Below, in pieces: positions 1 through 11,222 of a stretch of DNA of 64,000 nt; the stretch's first letter is position 1, and each line of letters begins with the position of its first letter. The stretch is from Mercurialis annua (Eukaryota > Streptophyta > Magnoliopsida > Malpighiales > Euphorbiaceae), in the NCBI RefSeq assembly GCF_937616625.2, contig NC_065574.1:9426501-9490500 (forward strand), in the 5' to 3' direction. The translations under genes were made by a program, and so were the position numbers. Below the pieces are notes generated by a model. That model saw nothing but the letters and a program-made list of their open reading frames with translations, had not been told where the DNA came from and did no database searches.

Positions 1-1798
1 TTTTATTAGCTCTTCGTTATCGTTCTTCTTTATTTTCTAATTGTTAGACAATTGCTTATGGCTTTAACAATTATGACTAAGGAAGAAACAAGAGTAGTTT
101 AGTTCATAAATTTTAATAACTTGGCATATGATTTAAAGGAAATTGCACTGGGCACCATCAAACAGCAAAAAATTCTCAGTTATACAGATTTTCATGTCTC
201 ACTACAAAAATACCGCAATCTTCATTTTCTTTTCTTTTTCACGCCTTTACTTGATTTTTTAATTGTTCAAAATATTGAAAAACATGTTTGTGTCGGTAAG
301 AAGAGAAGAGTCTCTATTCGATGATTCAAATGGGCAACTGAGCAACGGCAATTTTTTTTGAAGGCTAGAGCTATAGCCGTACTGGTTATTAACACCGTCG
401 TTGCTGTATGACATGCCAGATTCCTCCGATGTTTTCTCCGTTTGAATCGATAGACACGGCCATGAATTGGGTTTTCTTGGTTCTTGATTTCGATCGTTAG
501 ATTTTGAGTACTGGTTTGATTTAGGATCACTTTAAATCTCACATGTCATAAGAGAGCTCATTTTTGCAAGTGCTATTGTCATTTATGCACTACGGATTAC
601 GCCCACTAACTGGTTGATCAAATTACTGAACTAGATATCTTCAGGTGGAGATGATCATTTTCGTAAGTGCTTTATGTTTTTTCTTTATATAAATGCAAAT
701 TTGTTATTATTTTGTTAGTTTCTTGTTTAAGTTCATAATTTATTTTGTTATAGATGGTCATGGCCGAGGTATTTTCCCAAATATGTATTTGTTGCAGTTA
801 GTTAATAAACTTTAGGCTAAGTAAACAGTTAGTAAACCGATAGTAAACTCATATTTACCGATATTGTTGGAATTATTTTTTCCATAATGATAATTGAATT
901 TATTGTAGTATGATTTTGATTGAAACTGCTCTTGGCTTTAAGGAGTTTTATTAATAATTGTTAATTTGATGTTTGCTTGTCGAAGTAAACCGAAAGTAAA
1001 ACTAATTTTGTATATTATTATAATACTAATAGTAAACCATTAGTAAATTGTTAGTAAATTAACTTAATTTTTTCAGTAAACCGATAATAAATTATTAGTA
1101 ATTTTTTTTAAGTAAACCGATAATAAATTAATAGTAAATTTATTTTTATTATAAAATAGAAGTAATAAAGTTGAAACTAATTTGATATTTTTTTTATAAC
1201 ATTGTTGACAAGCTGATAGTAAATTAAGTAATAATTCATTTAAATATTTTACAATTTAAAAATGAAAAATAGTAATTTAATTTTTAAATAAACCGATAGT
1301 AGACCATTAGTAAATTGTTAGTGAATTTATAGTAAACAAATGTTTAGTAAACCATTAATAAACTCAAACCATATTTTTACAAATGAAAAATGTATTTTTG
1401 TAAATTTTTTTGGTCAAACTGTAAATTCAACTATTTTTGGTCAAAAAGTTTTTTTTGAGAATAAGTAGGTGTTTGATAGGCATTTATCTAAAAATCTCCA
1501 TTATTTAATTGAATTGCCACTACGCTTTCTAAGTTTCTATCATGGCAAGAGGTAAGTACGGAATTCCACATTCATGAACAAAATATATGGCCAAAAACAA
1601 GCGTTTAAACTGAGAACGAGTTACTATATTCAAAATTTCTCAATAAAACCATTCAAGGTTATCCACATTTTAAAGAACTCAAAGTTTATTGAGAAGGAAA
1701 AACCAAATCCACCGTTCGGAATTCCTTTTCCGATTGTACCCATAAAAACTTGAAAGATGCTATAAATTCCTACGGAAGTCTCACCATCTTCCTCGCAA
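1..1798. repeat. Left copy of a 1.8-kb direct duplication
   Basis: This stretch matches 18842-20639 base for base as far as I can see by eye (constant offset 18841). The copies diverge after 1798/20639, where this one runs into a CACTA terminus and the other into unrelated DNA. The left limit of this copy lies outside the window. I recognise no gene in it. Its open frames, including a 91-codon minus-strand frame at 267-542, show no domain known to me. It could be a genomic duplication, a long repeat belonging to an unrecognised element, or an assembly duplicate. It is not an LTR bordering 1799: no primer-binding site follows, and a CACTA end starts there. Confidence 0.85.
800..1360. repeat. 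Degenerate short repeats of GTAAACCGATAGTAAA type
   Basis: About ten scattered, diverged copies of a motif close to AGTAAACCGATAGTAAA lie here, with variants such as AGTAAACCATTAGTAAATT. The same cluster recurs in the second copy near 19641-20201. Spacing is irregular, so this is not a clean tandem array. No function is known to me. Confidence 0.6.
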
Positions 1799-2552
1799 CA
1801 CTACAAGAAAATGACTTTTTAGCGAAGGGAAATATGGTCGCTAAAGGTTCCATCCCGGTCGCAATTGATCAATTACGAAGGTAAAACTCCGGTCGTATGT
1901 GGTCCTAATAGGCTCCGCCGTAAAAAGTATTTGGGACGGCAAAAAAACATCCGGTCGTAAATAATTTGCGAAGGTAAATTTTCCGGTCGCTAAAATGAAC
2001 AAGAACATCGACCAAATATCTGGTCGTAATTTGGTTGATACCTTCGTAATTTTATAACACAATTGCGACCACAATCTAAAACACAATTGCGACCGAAATC
2101 CCTTCGCAATTTCACTAATTAGCATAAAAGAATATTATTTACGAACGCTTCAATAGTCGCTAAACATATATACGTCTTTAATAGTAACACAAAATACAGA
2201 AATCCTATATGAAAAATTATAAATTTCATTAATGCTGAAACGTGCTACATAAATAATGCCAATCTAACATAAGACATTGTTGGAAAAAAAGAATCTAAAG
2301 TCTCTTGTGACAAAACTAGAAAATCATTTTATCTTTGATTCATGAAGCAGTCGCGGCACTTTAGGCGATACTCCAATGGAATTGACCCTCGACCATCATT
2401 ATATACACACATGTATGCCATTAGACTTCAAGACTTTGGTGATCTCATTATAATTTTAGGCTTTATAGCACACTAGCTCTGCACATTGGATGAAAGAGAA
2501 AGACTACAAATTAAACTAAATTAATCCAGACTAAAAATTGAAATTAGTTTAC

Positions 2553-2800
2553 CTCCTCATTCATCTGGATCAAAGCCTCTTTAGCTTCATCTTCAGTAGA
2601 AAAAGTCACGTAACCATAACCCTGTAATATATTGTTGGCTATCCCTTACTATGTTAACTACAATTATAAACATATTCTAAGATGATATATAAAGAGAATT
2701 TATAGTTCAAAATTTATGGAAAAAAAATTAGGATTACCTTATATAATTTTGCCAAATTGTGAGAATGCTTTAGCGAGTAATGTCCTGTGCTGGAGAATGA
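2553..2800 (-). pseudogene. Captured RRM (RNA-recognition motif) exon fragments
   Basis: On the minus strand, 2621-2553 reads GYGYVTFSTEDEAKEALIQM followed by NEE. It starts after a CAG acceptor and stops at a GT donor, and the GYGYVTF block is the RNP1 signature of an RRM. About 115 bases upstream in the minus direction, near 2800-2736, another stretch reads LLAKAFSQFGKII, which fits the first helix and turn of an RRM, but it then meets an in-frame stop before its donor. RRM proteins bind RNA. This copy is a fragment inside a CACTA element and is not expected to encode a working protein. The parent gene cannot be named. Confidence 0.6.
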
Positions 2801-3630
2801 TATTCCTATAGCAAAACCCCAATTAGTCTGTGATATCTAAGCCTACTTGACATGATGAACCCAGTAACTTCCAAATCTACAAAGTGCAAAATTTTGTAAT
2901 AATTTTGTTACACTATACTACATAACATAAATTATTTTTATACCTAGAACGTGAAAGTAATAGCATTATCTATTAGTACCTGCAAAGCGAAAATAATAGC
3001 ATTATCAGTCTTGCATTATCAAGAGGTTATTTATACAACGAGTGGAGAACTGAAAAGAGAAAGGAAATGTAGTACAAACCTGCAAATTCATATATTATAA
3101 GCAAATAAGCTTATCATCAAAGTCATTATGTATCACTTGGTTCCTGTCAATTAACCTTGCACATATATATTTTCAAGGACACCCATTTAAATGATAATTT
3201 GATTTCTCAACATAGAAATAATAAAAACATAATTAACTAGCATTGTTACATACCTTCAAACTAAAGACAGCTTTAACTCCTGAAAGAACAACAAGCATAT
3301 GTAATTTACGACAACATATTCAATTTCAGGATTTTGTAGGCATGAATTACCTTCTTAAATAGTATAATTTACCTTCTAAGGATCTGTTAGCAAACGTTGG
3401 CACAAAAGCTCCTGCATATGTAAAAGAAATACAAAACATCATAAGGAATGTATATTTTTACATTACAAATATATTACTCGAACAGATAAACCAAGAGCGG
3501 TATCCAATTCCATTTTAAATCACATAATTCACACCTGACGTAATTATATATTTATTATTGAAATTGACTTAATAAGAGATGCTTATTAAGTTTAGCCTTT
3601 CGAATTTCATGTATACGTGGATGATTTATA

Positions 3631-3990
3631 CCTCTGCCTGGAACTCTTTACACCTTTGAATAGAGGATGAAGAGAGCATCTTCACAGCAACTTCATGATA
3701 ATCCAAGTAACCATGGTATCTGTTCCAAATTCTCCTCTACCAAGAATCCTCTGAAAAATATTGATAATCTGATGGACCTCCAAGTATGAAATTATCTCTT
3801 TTAACTCCAGTGTTTCTCTCTTGGTTTCCACTTCCATCTCCCCTGACCCAGCTACTACAAATCATATCCATAGAAGACTTATCCATAAAGAAGCTCCACA
3901 TCTGCATGAGCAGCATCATACCCATTGCAGAAACACAAATCCAGTACATAAAATCTCTTTGATGCAAACATTTAACATAGGCTTCGAGCA
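3631..3990 (-). pseudogene. Captured receptor-like kinase exon, broken
   Basis: The minus strand at 3750-3631 shows ILGRGEFGT, a kinase glycine-rich loop, then after a frame change YHGYLDYHEVAVKML and QRCKEFQAE, covering subdomains I and II with the VAVK lysine. It follows a CAG acceptor and ends at a GT donor. The spacing and wording resemble LRR or malectin-type receptor kinases of plants. The open frame upstream (3990-3751) has a hydrophobic run rich in W, M and L that could be a decayed membrane segment, though this is uncertain. No other kinase subdomains were found nearby. The frameshift in the loop and the missing remainder make it a dead fragment carried by the CACTA element. Confidence 0.6.
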
Positions 3991-4744
3991 TGTCATAATA
4001 TATTAAAAATCAAAGCTCATACAGGCAATATAAAGTTCAGAGGAAACAAAGATTTAAAGTAGGACATAGCTAAACCTGCAAAGTGACTAGATCATCTTGA
4101 GTCTCTGTAAGTTTCATGTGTAATGTTGTCTGTGTGGCTGACAGCAGGTTGTCATAATCCACAGGAAAAGCAAAATCATAAGAATGATAAAAAATCAGAA
4201 ATAGTAATAACACAAAAAGTTCTTAAAAGCTAAGAATAAATATGATCATAACAGACAGCTAATCGACAAGAAGCTGAGCCATACGAGATTCAGAGCCATA
4301 CAAGATTCTTCACCGCCATTGCACATTGTTTAACAATTAAACAATGATTATGAAAACAAGACATAACAAAACCAAATCAATGTTCCAATCCAGTAAGAGT
4401 GAAAAGGAAGCAATTAAATTACCTCAAGAACTCTCTCCAGAATATAATCTTCTATCTCAGACTTGTACATACAATAAAGAACAAAATCAATCAATCGATT
4501 CATACCCCTTACTAATCAAAGTATATTTCAAATAGCAAAAACTCGTAGTTACCAAAAACAATTACTTAGTTCCCCAAGGACATTATAATTTCAATACAAG
4601 CAAAAGTGAAATCAATTAAACTATAGAAACAAAAATTTAAGAATAATCCAAAAATGTTAACTCACCAACGTTTCAGTTTGGGCGATGAACGGCAGTATCT
4701 GAAAATCATCAACGATTTATAGAGAGAAAGGACTATATATCGCC

Positions 4745-4830
4745 TCTGAAAATCGCTCCTCCAAATCCTACCTGAAAATTGCACCTGGAAATTGTACCTG
4801 AAAATCGCACCTGAAAATCGCACCTCAAAC
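4745..4830. repeat. Short tandem repeat of ACCTGAAAATCGC type
   Basis: Six or so imperfect 12-13 bp units (CTGAAAATCGC, CTGAAAATTGC, CTGGAAATTGT and similar) lie in a row inside the CACTA element, close to its right subterminal region. Confidence 0.6.
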
Positions 4831-5248
4831 GCTATAATATATTTTCTGAAACAGATGACAATTTGCTGTTATAAACGACTACTTAGGGTTTAGAAGGTGA
4901 TGGTGAAACTTAGGGTTTCGAAGAATGTGACACTGAAACTTAGGATTAGAAGGTGAATACGCGATATAAACGAAGACGAAGAAGAAGATTTTGAATGTAG
5001 AGATTTCTAAAATAAAAAAATTGGAGTCGAAGGACTGCAAATTTATGAAGTAATCATTTTCAGAAATTAGTTTATTGCGAGTTTGCGACCGTAATTTTTC
5101 ATATTAAAAAAGGAAATATATTCTGTCAAAAAGTTTAGATGGAATTAAATTTTTCTGGACCGTATATAAAATGTGGTCGCAATTAGCATATCTATTGCGA
5201 CCGCATATTAGTCCCTTCGTAAATTTTGGTCCCTAAAAAACTAATTTC

Positions 5249-5819
5249 AAAGCACAGGTAAAAGGAACTCCTTATAACCATTTGTGCACTTCAAAGAATT
5301 CTATATATATTTCAGCCAACGGCATTCGTCATACCAATGCAAATAAGTTAAACATATTGACATACTTAATTCTTCCTTTTTTTCTCTTTTTTGTTTTGCA
5401 ACTAAAGAAGAACATATGTTTGGCTTGGAGAGTAGTAACCTAATAAATTGCCAAAAACTTCATTGAAGATGTGAATACAGTTAACTAATTATTCTGAGAA
5501 AAAATGGTTTTTGGTCAAAATACAACATCTATTAGTTTGGTACCCGGTTTTGGCTTTGGCAATAATATTCTGCTCTTTTTGGTGTTTGACCAAAAAAAAT
5601 GTTGCATTTCAATTCTTTTCCCCCCCATAAAGCGAGTTCTTTCTCACCCCTAAGATCATTCATCGTATCATTTCTTCGAATCTAAAGTTTAACAAATTCT
5701 AGGACTCGCACCGAAAAAATAACCACCACTCTAGAAGCCCATCAAAATTCAAACCCAAAAACAAATATTAAAATATAGCTAAAACAATATAATTCGAAAT
5801 TTAAATGAAGCGAAAATAC
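5249..5819. other. AT-rich non-coding stretch, start of NAA15 intron 2
   Basis: Read on the minus strand this is the DNA after the donor of NAA15 exon 2. No third exon is seen. It is AT-rich and contains the TTGGTCAAA/TTTGACCAAA words that also occur near 1430 and 20260. Confidence 0.5.
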
Positions 5820-7247
5820 CTCCATGATCTGGAAACTTTTTCAATATAGCGTCTGCTGCTTTCAGCCCCTTCTTATACTGTTTAGTTTCATATGATTTCT
5901 GCAACCATTAAAGACAATAAAAATCATAGGCAAGTTGCAACAACTCTCATTGATAATGGCTGCAATAAAGCTCAATTTGACATCAAAATAATCTAGCATA
6001 TGATAGGAACAAAAGATAATTATATAGAACCCATAATAATGCAAGCATTACACATATGTGCTTGGTGATTCTATCACTAACATACATAAATTAAATGATC
6101 ATATATTTAGGGCCCTGGGGAGGAAAAGGCCATTAACCACCATACTACTAAATTTGATGATATTTATTAGCAATTTACCTAGAGCAATACTGAACTTTTT
6201 ATCTTGCAAGCAATGACAGAGCTAGAGAGGACTGAGAGTGGCCATCATTGCCCTCTTTAACTTCCAAGAATCTTAATGTTTTCTTATAAATTATTTACCA
6301 TTTTAGGTTCGGCTACCCAAATATTTAAAATTTACACATACTATATGTGATGCTTCATCACATTTTTTATATTTCATTAAACTTAGCTTCAGCCACCCTT
6401 GAGCACATAAAAAATCTCCATCACATAGTAGCAAGCACATTCATTGCCAAGAGAAAATGGTCAAAAGTAGCAAAGATTCACATAAAATATATGAAATGAC
6501 TACTTTAATCAAGATTCAGAGTTCTTCTACTCATAATCTTTTGAGCTTACATGTAACTAACTCGACATATACAACATAAATATGCACGTCTATAAGCATA
6601 AATAAAACTCCTTCTAATCGAGAAGATTCTCTTTGAATATTGTTAAAAAAACCTGCATTCCCCTTTTTATATTAACACATCACATCTCCCTAAAAGGCAA
6701 CATTTCTATAAGTCATTTAAAAATAAGGTAAAAACAGGAATAATAGAGTAAAAACACATTCTATAAATGGGTATTATCAGTTACAAATTACAATTAGAAT
6801 CAGACACCCAAAAAGAATACTCGTGTCAATTAGATTGAGGAGGGAGTATAAATAAATATATATTTTACAACCATTTATATGTCATTGTATATATATATAT
6901 AAGCACATTCAGTGTCATCCACTTAAAAAACACATATAAGCTGCTCAGATAACAATCAAAGAGCTAGGTCTTTCAACAATAATAAACCCAAAATTTGCCG
7001 CATAACAAAACCCTAACAATTCTAGTTTCAAAACAAATTAAAAGCAACAAATATTGTATCAACTGCACCCATGGGTCTAGTGTTATCCAATCCAAAAAAT
7101 ATAACTTCAATTAAAATTAAACTGATTCAAAAACGACAACATCACAGACTAAACTAAACTGAACTAAGAATCGATAGAATAGGAGAGAGTACTTACGACG
7201 ATGAGCTTGAAGAGATTGGCCTCTTTAGGAGGCAGAGAAGCTCCCAT
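5820..7247 (-). CDS. NAA15: NatA auxiliary subunit NAA15, first two exons
   Basis: NAA15 is the TPR scaffold of the NatA N-terminal acetyltransferase; it anchors the catalytic subunit NAA10 at the ribosome. Exon 1 (7247-7197) starts ATG and reads MGASLPPKEANLFKLIV, then a GTAAGT donor. Exon 2 (5898-5820) follows a TTGCAG acceptor and reads KSYETKQYKKGLKAADAILK then KFPDHG, ending at a GTATTT donor. Total 130 nt, leaving phase 1 as the family needs for the next codon. The wording matches plant NAA15 N-termini almost residue for residue. The full protein is about 900 residues, so nearly all of the gene is missing here: either intron 2 runs past the left window edge, lengthened by the CACTA element and the 1.8-kb repeat, or the gene is truncated. 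Identity is well supported; integrity is not. Confidence 0.8.
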
Positions 7248-8040
7248 TGTTATGAAATAAATAAAATTAAGCTAGGGTTTAGCTAGGATTAGAAGGCAAG
7301 GGTTTTGCAAGGTTTGTGGTTTGGATATTACAAGGGCTGCGTTCAGAGGAAAAAGAGAGAGAGTGGTGGCGTTAATCTGCTGCAACCCTACTGTGACTCA
7401 CAGTAACCACGCTTTAATCAACTCTTTCTGAAGACTAACATGCGCGCGTGTGATTGATGGTGAATCTATGGATTGGAATTTGGCTGCTGCTTTCGGAACC
7501 TAACGGTGTCGTTTTGGAGATATTTAGTTTTTACTTCTAAAGGAAAGGCTTAAATGAGCCTAATGTCTCCAAATTTTCCAAAACCAATGCCCTTCAAATT
7601 TTTTCTTTCAATTGCAACCCCGGCATTAAAACAATCGTCAATTTTATCTCGTTCATATTTCGACTTTCGATTGTACCTTACATTGAAAATTTTCAGATTA
7701 TTTTATTATTTTAAAGATAAAAATATCCAAAACAATTAATTTTAAAGATAATATCATATTTTTTCTATTTGAACAAATTCAAATAAGTATTTTATTTTAA
7801 AAAAAATCAAATAAGTCCTAAGTGAAAATCTAATTAGATATATAATTAATTAAATAATTTTTTAAAATTTTATTATAAGTTAAATAAATTAAAAATAACA
7901 TTATCAGTGCCTCTGATTCCGATATATAATTAATTTTTTAAATTTTGTTAAAACCGCTTCTAACCCCGAGTCTTTAACTTAGTAGTAAGGGGGCATCTAT
8001 TGCCGATCTAAAATATATTCTATATCAAACGAATTAATAG
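7248..8040. other. Upstream region of NAA15, no gene seen
   Basis: 7248-7500 is the presumed 5' untranslated and promoter region of NAA15 (minus strand), with a purine-rich GAGAGAGAG tract near 7358. 7550-8040 is very AT-rich and shows no gene. Confidence 0.5.
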
Positions 8041-9540
8041 AGATCGGAAGTTAATTGATAGGAGTATAAATACTCCGAGTAATCGTGTAGTTTTCACATC
8101 GCTTTACCATAATTTGTTGCACGTTTTTTAGTGTTTCGTACCTTATTACGTGTGTTTATGTTTTTAGATAAGCGAAGCGTTTGTGAAGCTATTTTGGGTC
8201 AAATAGGGGAACCATTGAAGATTTTGTGAATAAGTTCAAGCAAACAATCAAATAAATGAAGACCGGATAATTAAAGGTCTCGATCGAGAAGGCCAATTCA
8301 TCAAGCTTCTCGATCGAGACTAAAATTGAAGAAATCGCCTGGTATAAATTTTAAGAGCTTCCCAATCGAAAAGGCTCATTCATAAAGCTTCTCGATCGAG
8401 ACATAGCTGAAATAAAGAGGGAAATCAATTTCGAAATTTGAGCCTTGCTTGGTCTACTTCCACTTTTGGCCCACACACTTTATCTAGGATGTTTTCCATT
8501 CCCTTTTTTGTCAAGACTATATAAGGAAACTTTATCTTATTTGAGGGTTTATCATCTCATTTTATAAAACATCATTTATAGCTCTAATTTTATTCCCTTT
8601 GCTCTCATTTTTTAGAGAGGATCTTTATTGTTCTTGAGCTCATACTCTATTTTCAGAATTTTGGATTGAAATCATTCTTTAATATAAGTTTATTATTGGA
8701 ATCTTCATTTTTTTATGCTTTTCTTATCCATTTTACTTAAGGTAATCATCCTATTCCCTAATATGCTTATTGATTTATTGCCTAATGTTTAGTGTTTGTT
8801 TAGTAATGAGTGGCTAATTAAACCCCTAGTCTAGAGGTTGTTATGATTGCCATATTTGTTGAATAGATGATTAGAATGGGTTTTGGATTAGGGATTTGTT
8901 ATGTTAATTGAGACCCAATGCCTAGATTAAGTTGATCCCTTAATCTTTGATTTGTGGTTTATCAGTGAGGGCGAGAGTTAAATTAATCAATTGGACCTAA
9001 TTAGCATAAGTTTGAGACCTAGATGCACGAGAGTGATTTAGCGATTTAGCGGTTGTGTAGTTTGCGAATTAATTGGCTTGATTAGTTCTATCAAAATCTA
9101 ATTGTGCGAGAGTGAGTTAGATTTCGGTGCTTTAATCAAGTAGCGATTCTTTCTCAACTTCCGGCTCGAGAAGTGGAATTGATACTCTCGAATAGATAGA
9201 CCCGAACAATATCAAATAACCTGGCCTTATTACCTAGGATTCGTCTTGGCATGAGTGGCAACCCTTAGGCGCTTTTAATTATCGTTTTTAATCTTTAATC
9301 AATTAGTTATTTGTTGTTACTTATCTTAAGTTATTATTTGTTTAATTGTTAATTGAGTTTAAGTTGCAGTGTTAATTAAAACCAATTTTTTCATTACTAA
9401 ACAAATTGAACTTCACAATCAATTTCATTCACTTTAAACCTTTAATACTTGTAGGTTCGACAATCCAGACTTAAAGTTCACTCTATTATAAGTTGGCATT
9501 AGCGCGTGAGCGTTTTTTACAACATTAATAAGATCTCCAT
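8041..9540. other. Probable retroelement-derived DNA with CTCGATCGAG repeats
   Basis: At 8275-8405 the palindrome CTCGATCGAG occurs several times within a roughly 110-bp unit repeated twice (AAGCTTCTCGATCGAGAC). A TATA-like ACTATATAAGG lies at about 8517, followed by a T-rich leader. Further on, GTAGGTTCGACAATCC and GGCATTAGCGCGTGAGCG (9451-9512) resemble LTR ends of plant retroelements as I remember them. No coding frame or paired LTR was found, so this is a tentative solo-LTR or decayed element. Confidence 0.35.
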
Positions 9541-10313
9541 TTACCCGCTAACTAGGCCTACGTTTAAGGCATACGATTTTGCTTACGTGTCGCTGACGTG
9601 CAATGCCACATATAAGCCAGCATGGCAAATATTAGGTAATAAGTGCAAATAAGTTATTAGATTTTTTTAAAAGAATAATTACACTCTTAGAGGCTTGGCA
9701 CTTTTTGCACTTTTGATGAATTCATTTACATTTTTTATTTAGTATTTGTCATATTCACATATGTGTGGCATTGTCGCGTAGGCGCTAAATAAGCAAAATC
9801 GTGTATCAATTTATATAATTGAAACGAAATCCTCGTTTCAGGATAAATTGGATAAAATTAAAAGGTTTGGACTTGCATAAAATTTTCTTAAAAGATTTGG
9901 CATGTTTTAGTCATTTGGCCAGTATATATTAATTGATATCAGATTTAGGTATCGGAGCGGTTTCGGGCAAACTAAACTCATTTTGAGTTTATTTTGTTTC
10001 TTGTGCATGTACTCGCCTAAAGATTTGTATAAAATCAGAATTGTCAGTTGTTTTTATAGAAAACTAAATACATGCTCAAAATTGTCGTTAAATAGATTGA
10101 CCAAATTGATGGTCGGTGGTACAAAACATTGTTATAGATGCAAAATCAATGAGCAAACCTATGACAAAAATGTCTACTAGAAGAAATAAGGTTCATTGGT
10201 CGATGCGTCTATTCATATTTTTTTTTTAAATTTTAGACAAAAATTAAAAAGGGCCAAACCTTAAATTTTAAAATATTTAGACATAAATTTTAACACTTTT
10301 AAAAAGTCGGAGG
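9541..10313. other. AT-rich intergenic DNA
   Basis: No gene was recognised. Two short blocks with related wording in opposite orientation (GATTTTGCTTACG near 9578 and AAGCAAAATCGTG near 9793) may mark an old inverted-repeat element, but the ends could not be set. Confidence 0.4.
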
Positions 10314-10548
10314 CACTACAACAAAAATAGTCTATTGTGACATTTAACAAATATTACTTAATACTAAAAAAATGTTACTTAAAATTTATACCAATATTTT
10401 ATACAAATGTTATTAAGATGTTACATTAGTCGGTGTCGTTATGTGTTTAAGCAACATTTAATACAAATGTTTGTAGCCACTTTTAATAACATTTAATATA
10501 TTTATTGTGACATATATTAAATATTATTACAACACATCATATAATAAT

Positions 10549-11141
10549 TGATGGATACCGAATCCTACTGTAAGTATAATGGAGCCGAGTTGCAGGAGAT
10601 CCACTCTCAGGCGACACCGGACTCCCCCTGAAGACGGAAAGATATGAAGGAGATACCGAATCTCTAAGATTCGGTAATACACTAATAAAGACCGAATCCC
10701 ACATGATCCGCCAAGAGCTCGTCAGGTCCGGGATTCGGATAAACGACTAAATATGGAAACCTTGTCCTATTTGGACACAAACACTACATATAGAAGGATA
10801 AGCTCTACTTTAGGAAGATAAGACTATTTAGGAAGACGTTCCTAAATAGGACTCTTATCAGATTAAGGTAGATCTCGACAAATCAGGAGAATCCTTAAGA
10901 TACGGCCGAATCCCTACAAAGTAGGATTCACCTACCTAATACAACTCTACTAGGTATATTCGACTACTATAAAAGGAGCACGAGGTATGCCTAGAATCAC
11001 AATTACATTCAGATACTCAAAACGCTGCTCAAAGCTCTAAACTGACTTTAGCATCGGAGAGTTAATCGGACAACCACCGTCCGGTTAGCTTCTACCCTGT
11101 TTTGCAGGTTCGCTCACCGGTTCAGAAGGCAGACTCCATCA
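10549..11141 (+). repeat. 5' LTR of the Tat-type element
   Basis: 593 bp, TG...CA ends, containing a promoter TATA box and the transcribed leader with GACTTTAGCATCGGAGAG, a phrase typical of this lineage. No difference from 16782-17374 was found by eye. Confidence 0.93.
10968..10975 (+). promoter_or_regulatory. TATA box of the Tat-type 5' LTR
   Basis: TATAAAAG lies about 170 bp before the LTR end in a good position to drive the element. The same site recurs in the 3' LTR at 17201-17208, from where it could read outward into flanking DNA. Confidence 0.65.
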
Positions 11142-11142
11142 A

Positions 11143-11160
11143 TTGGCGCCGTCTGTGGGA
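11143..11160 (+). other. Primer-binding site of the Tat-type element
   Basis: TTGGCGCCGTCTGTGGGA starts one base after the LTR. The first nine or ten bases after TT (GGCGCCGT) fit the 3' end of tRNA-Asp as used by Athila/Tat relatives; the rest fits less well, so the primer tRNA is inferred. Confidence 0.6.
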
Positions 11161-11222
11161 AAAGCTTAACTAAACTTCAAAAGGAGCTTTTCTGAACTCA
11201 AAAACAAATCTCATTGAAGAAG

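Larger units (their letters stand above)
1799..5248. mobile_element. CACTA-like DNA transposon, non-autonomous, right end damaged
   Basis: The left end begins CACTACAAGAAAATG, a typical plant CACTA (En/Spm) terminus, followed by many subterminal copies of GGTCGCTAAA, GGTCGCAATT and CCTTCGTAA motifs in both orientations up to about 2110. The same motifs return at 5085-5230 in the opposite orientation, as expected for the other subterminal region. The mirror terminus CTTGTAGTG is missing near 5245, where the sequence is only CTAAAAAACTAATTT followed by CAA. CAA also precedes the left end, so it may be a 3-bp target duplication next to a damaged end. The interior holds gene fragments and no transposase. 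Confidence 0.65.

Noticed and set aside
267..542. 91-codon minus-strand frame, identical in both copies of the duplication
   Set aside because: No domain recognised, no neighbouring exons; identity follows from the duplication, not from selection.
6660..6855. Stowaway MITE suggested by GAGGAGGGAGTATA near 6838
   Set aside because: Only one end resembles the family; no matching partner end found.
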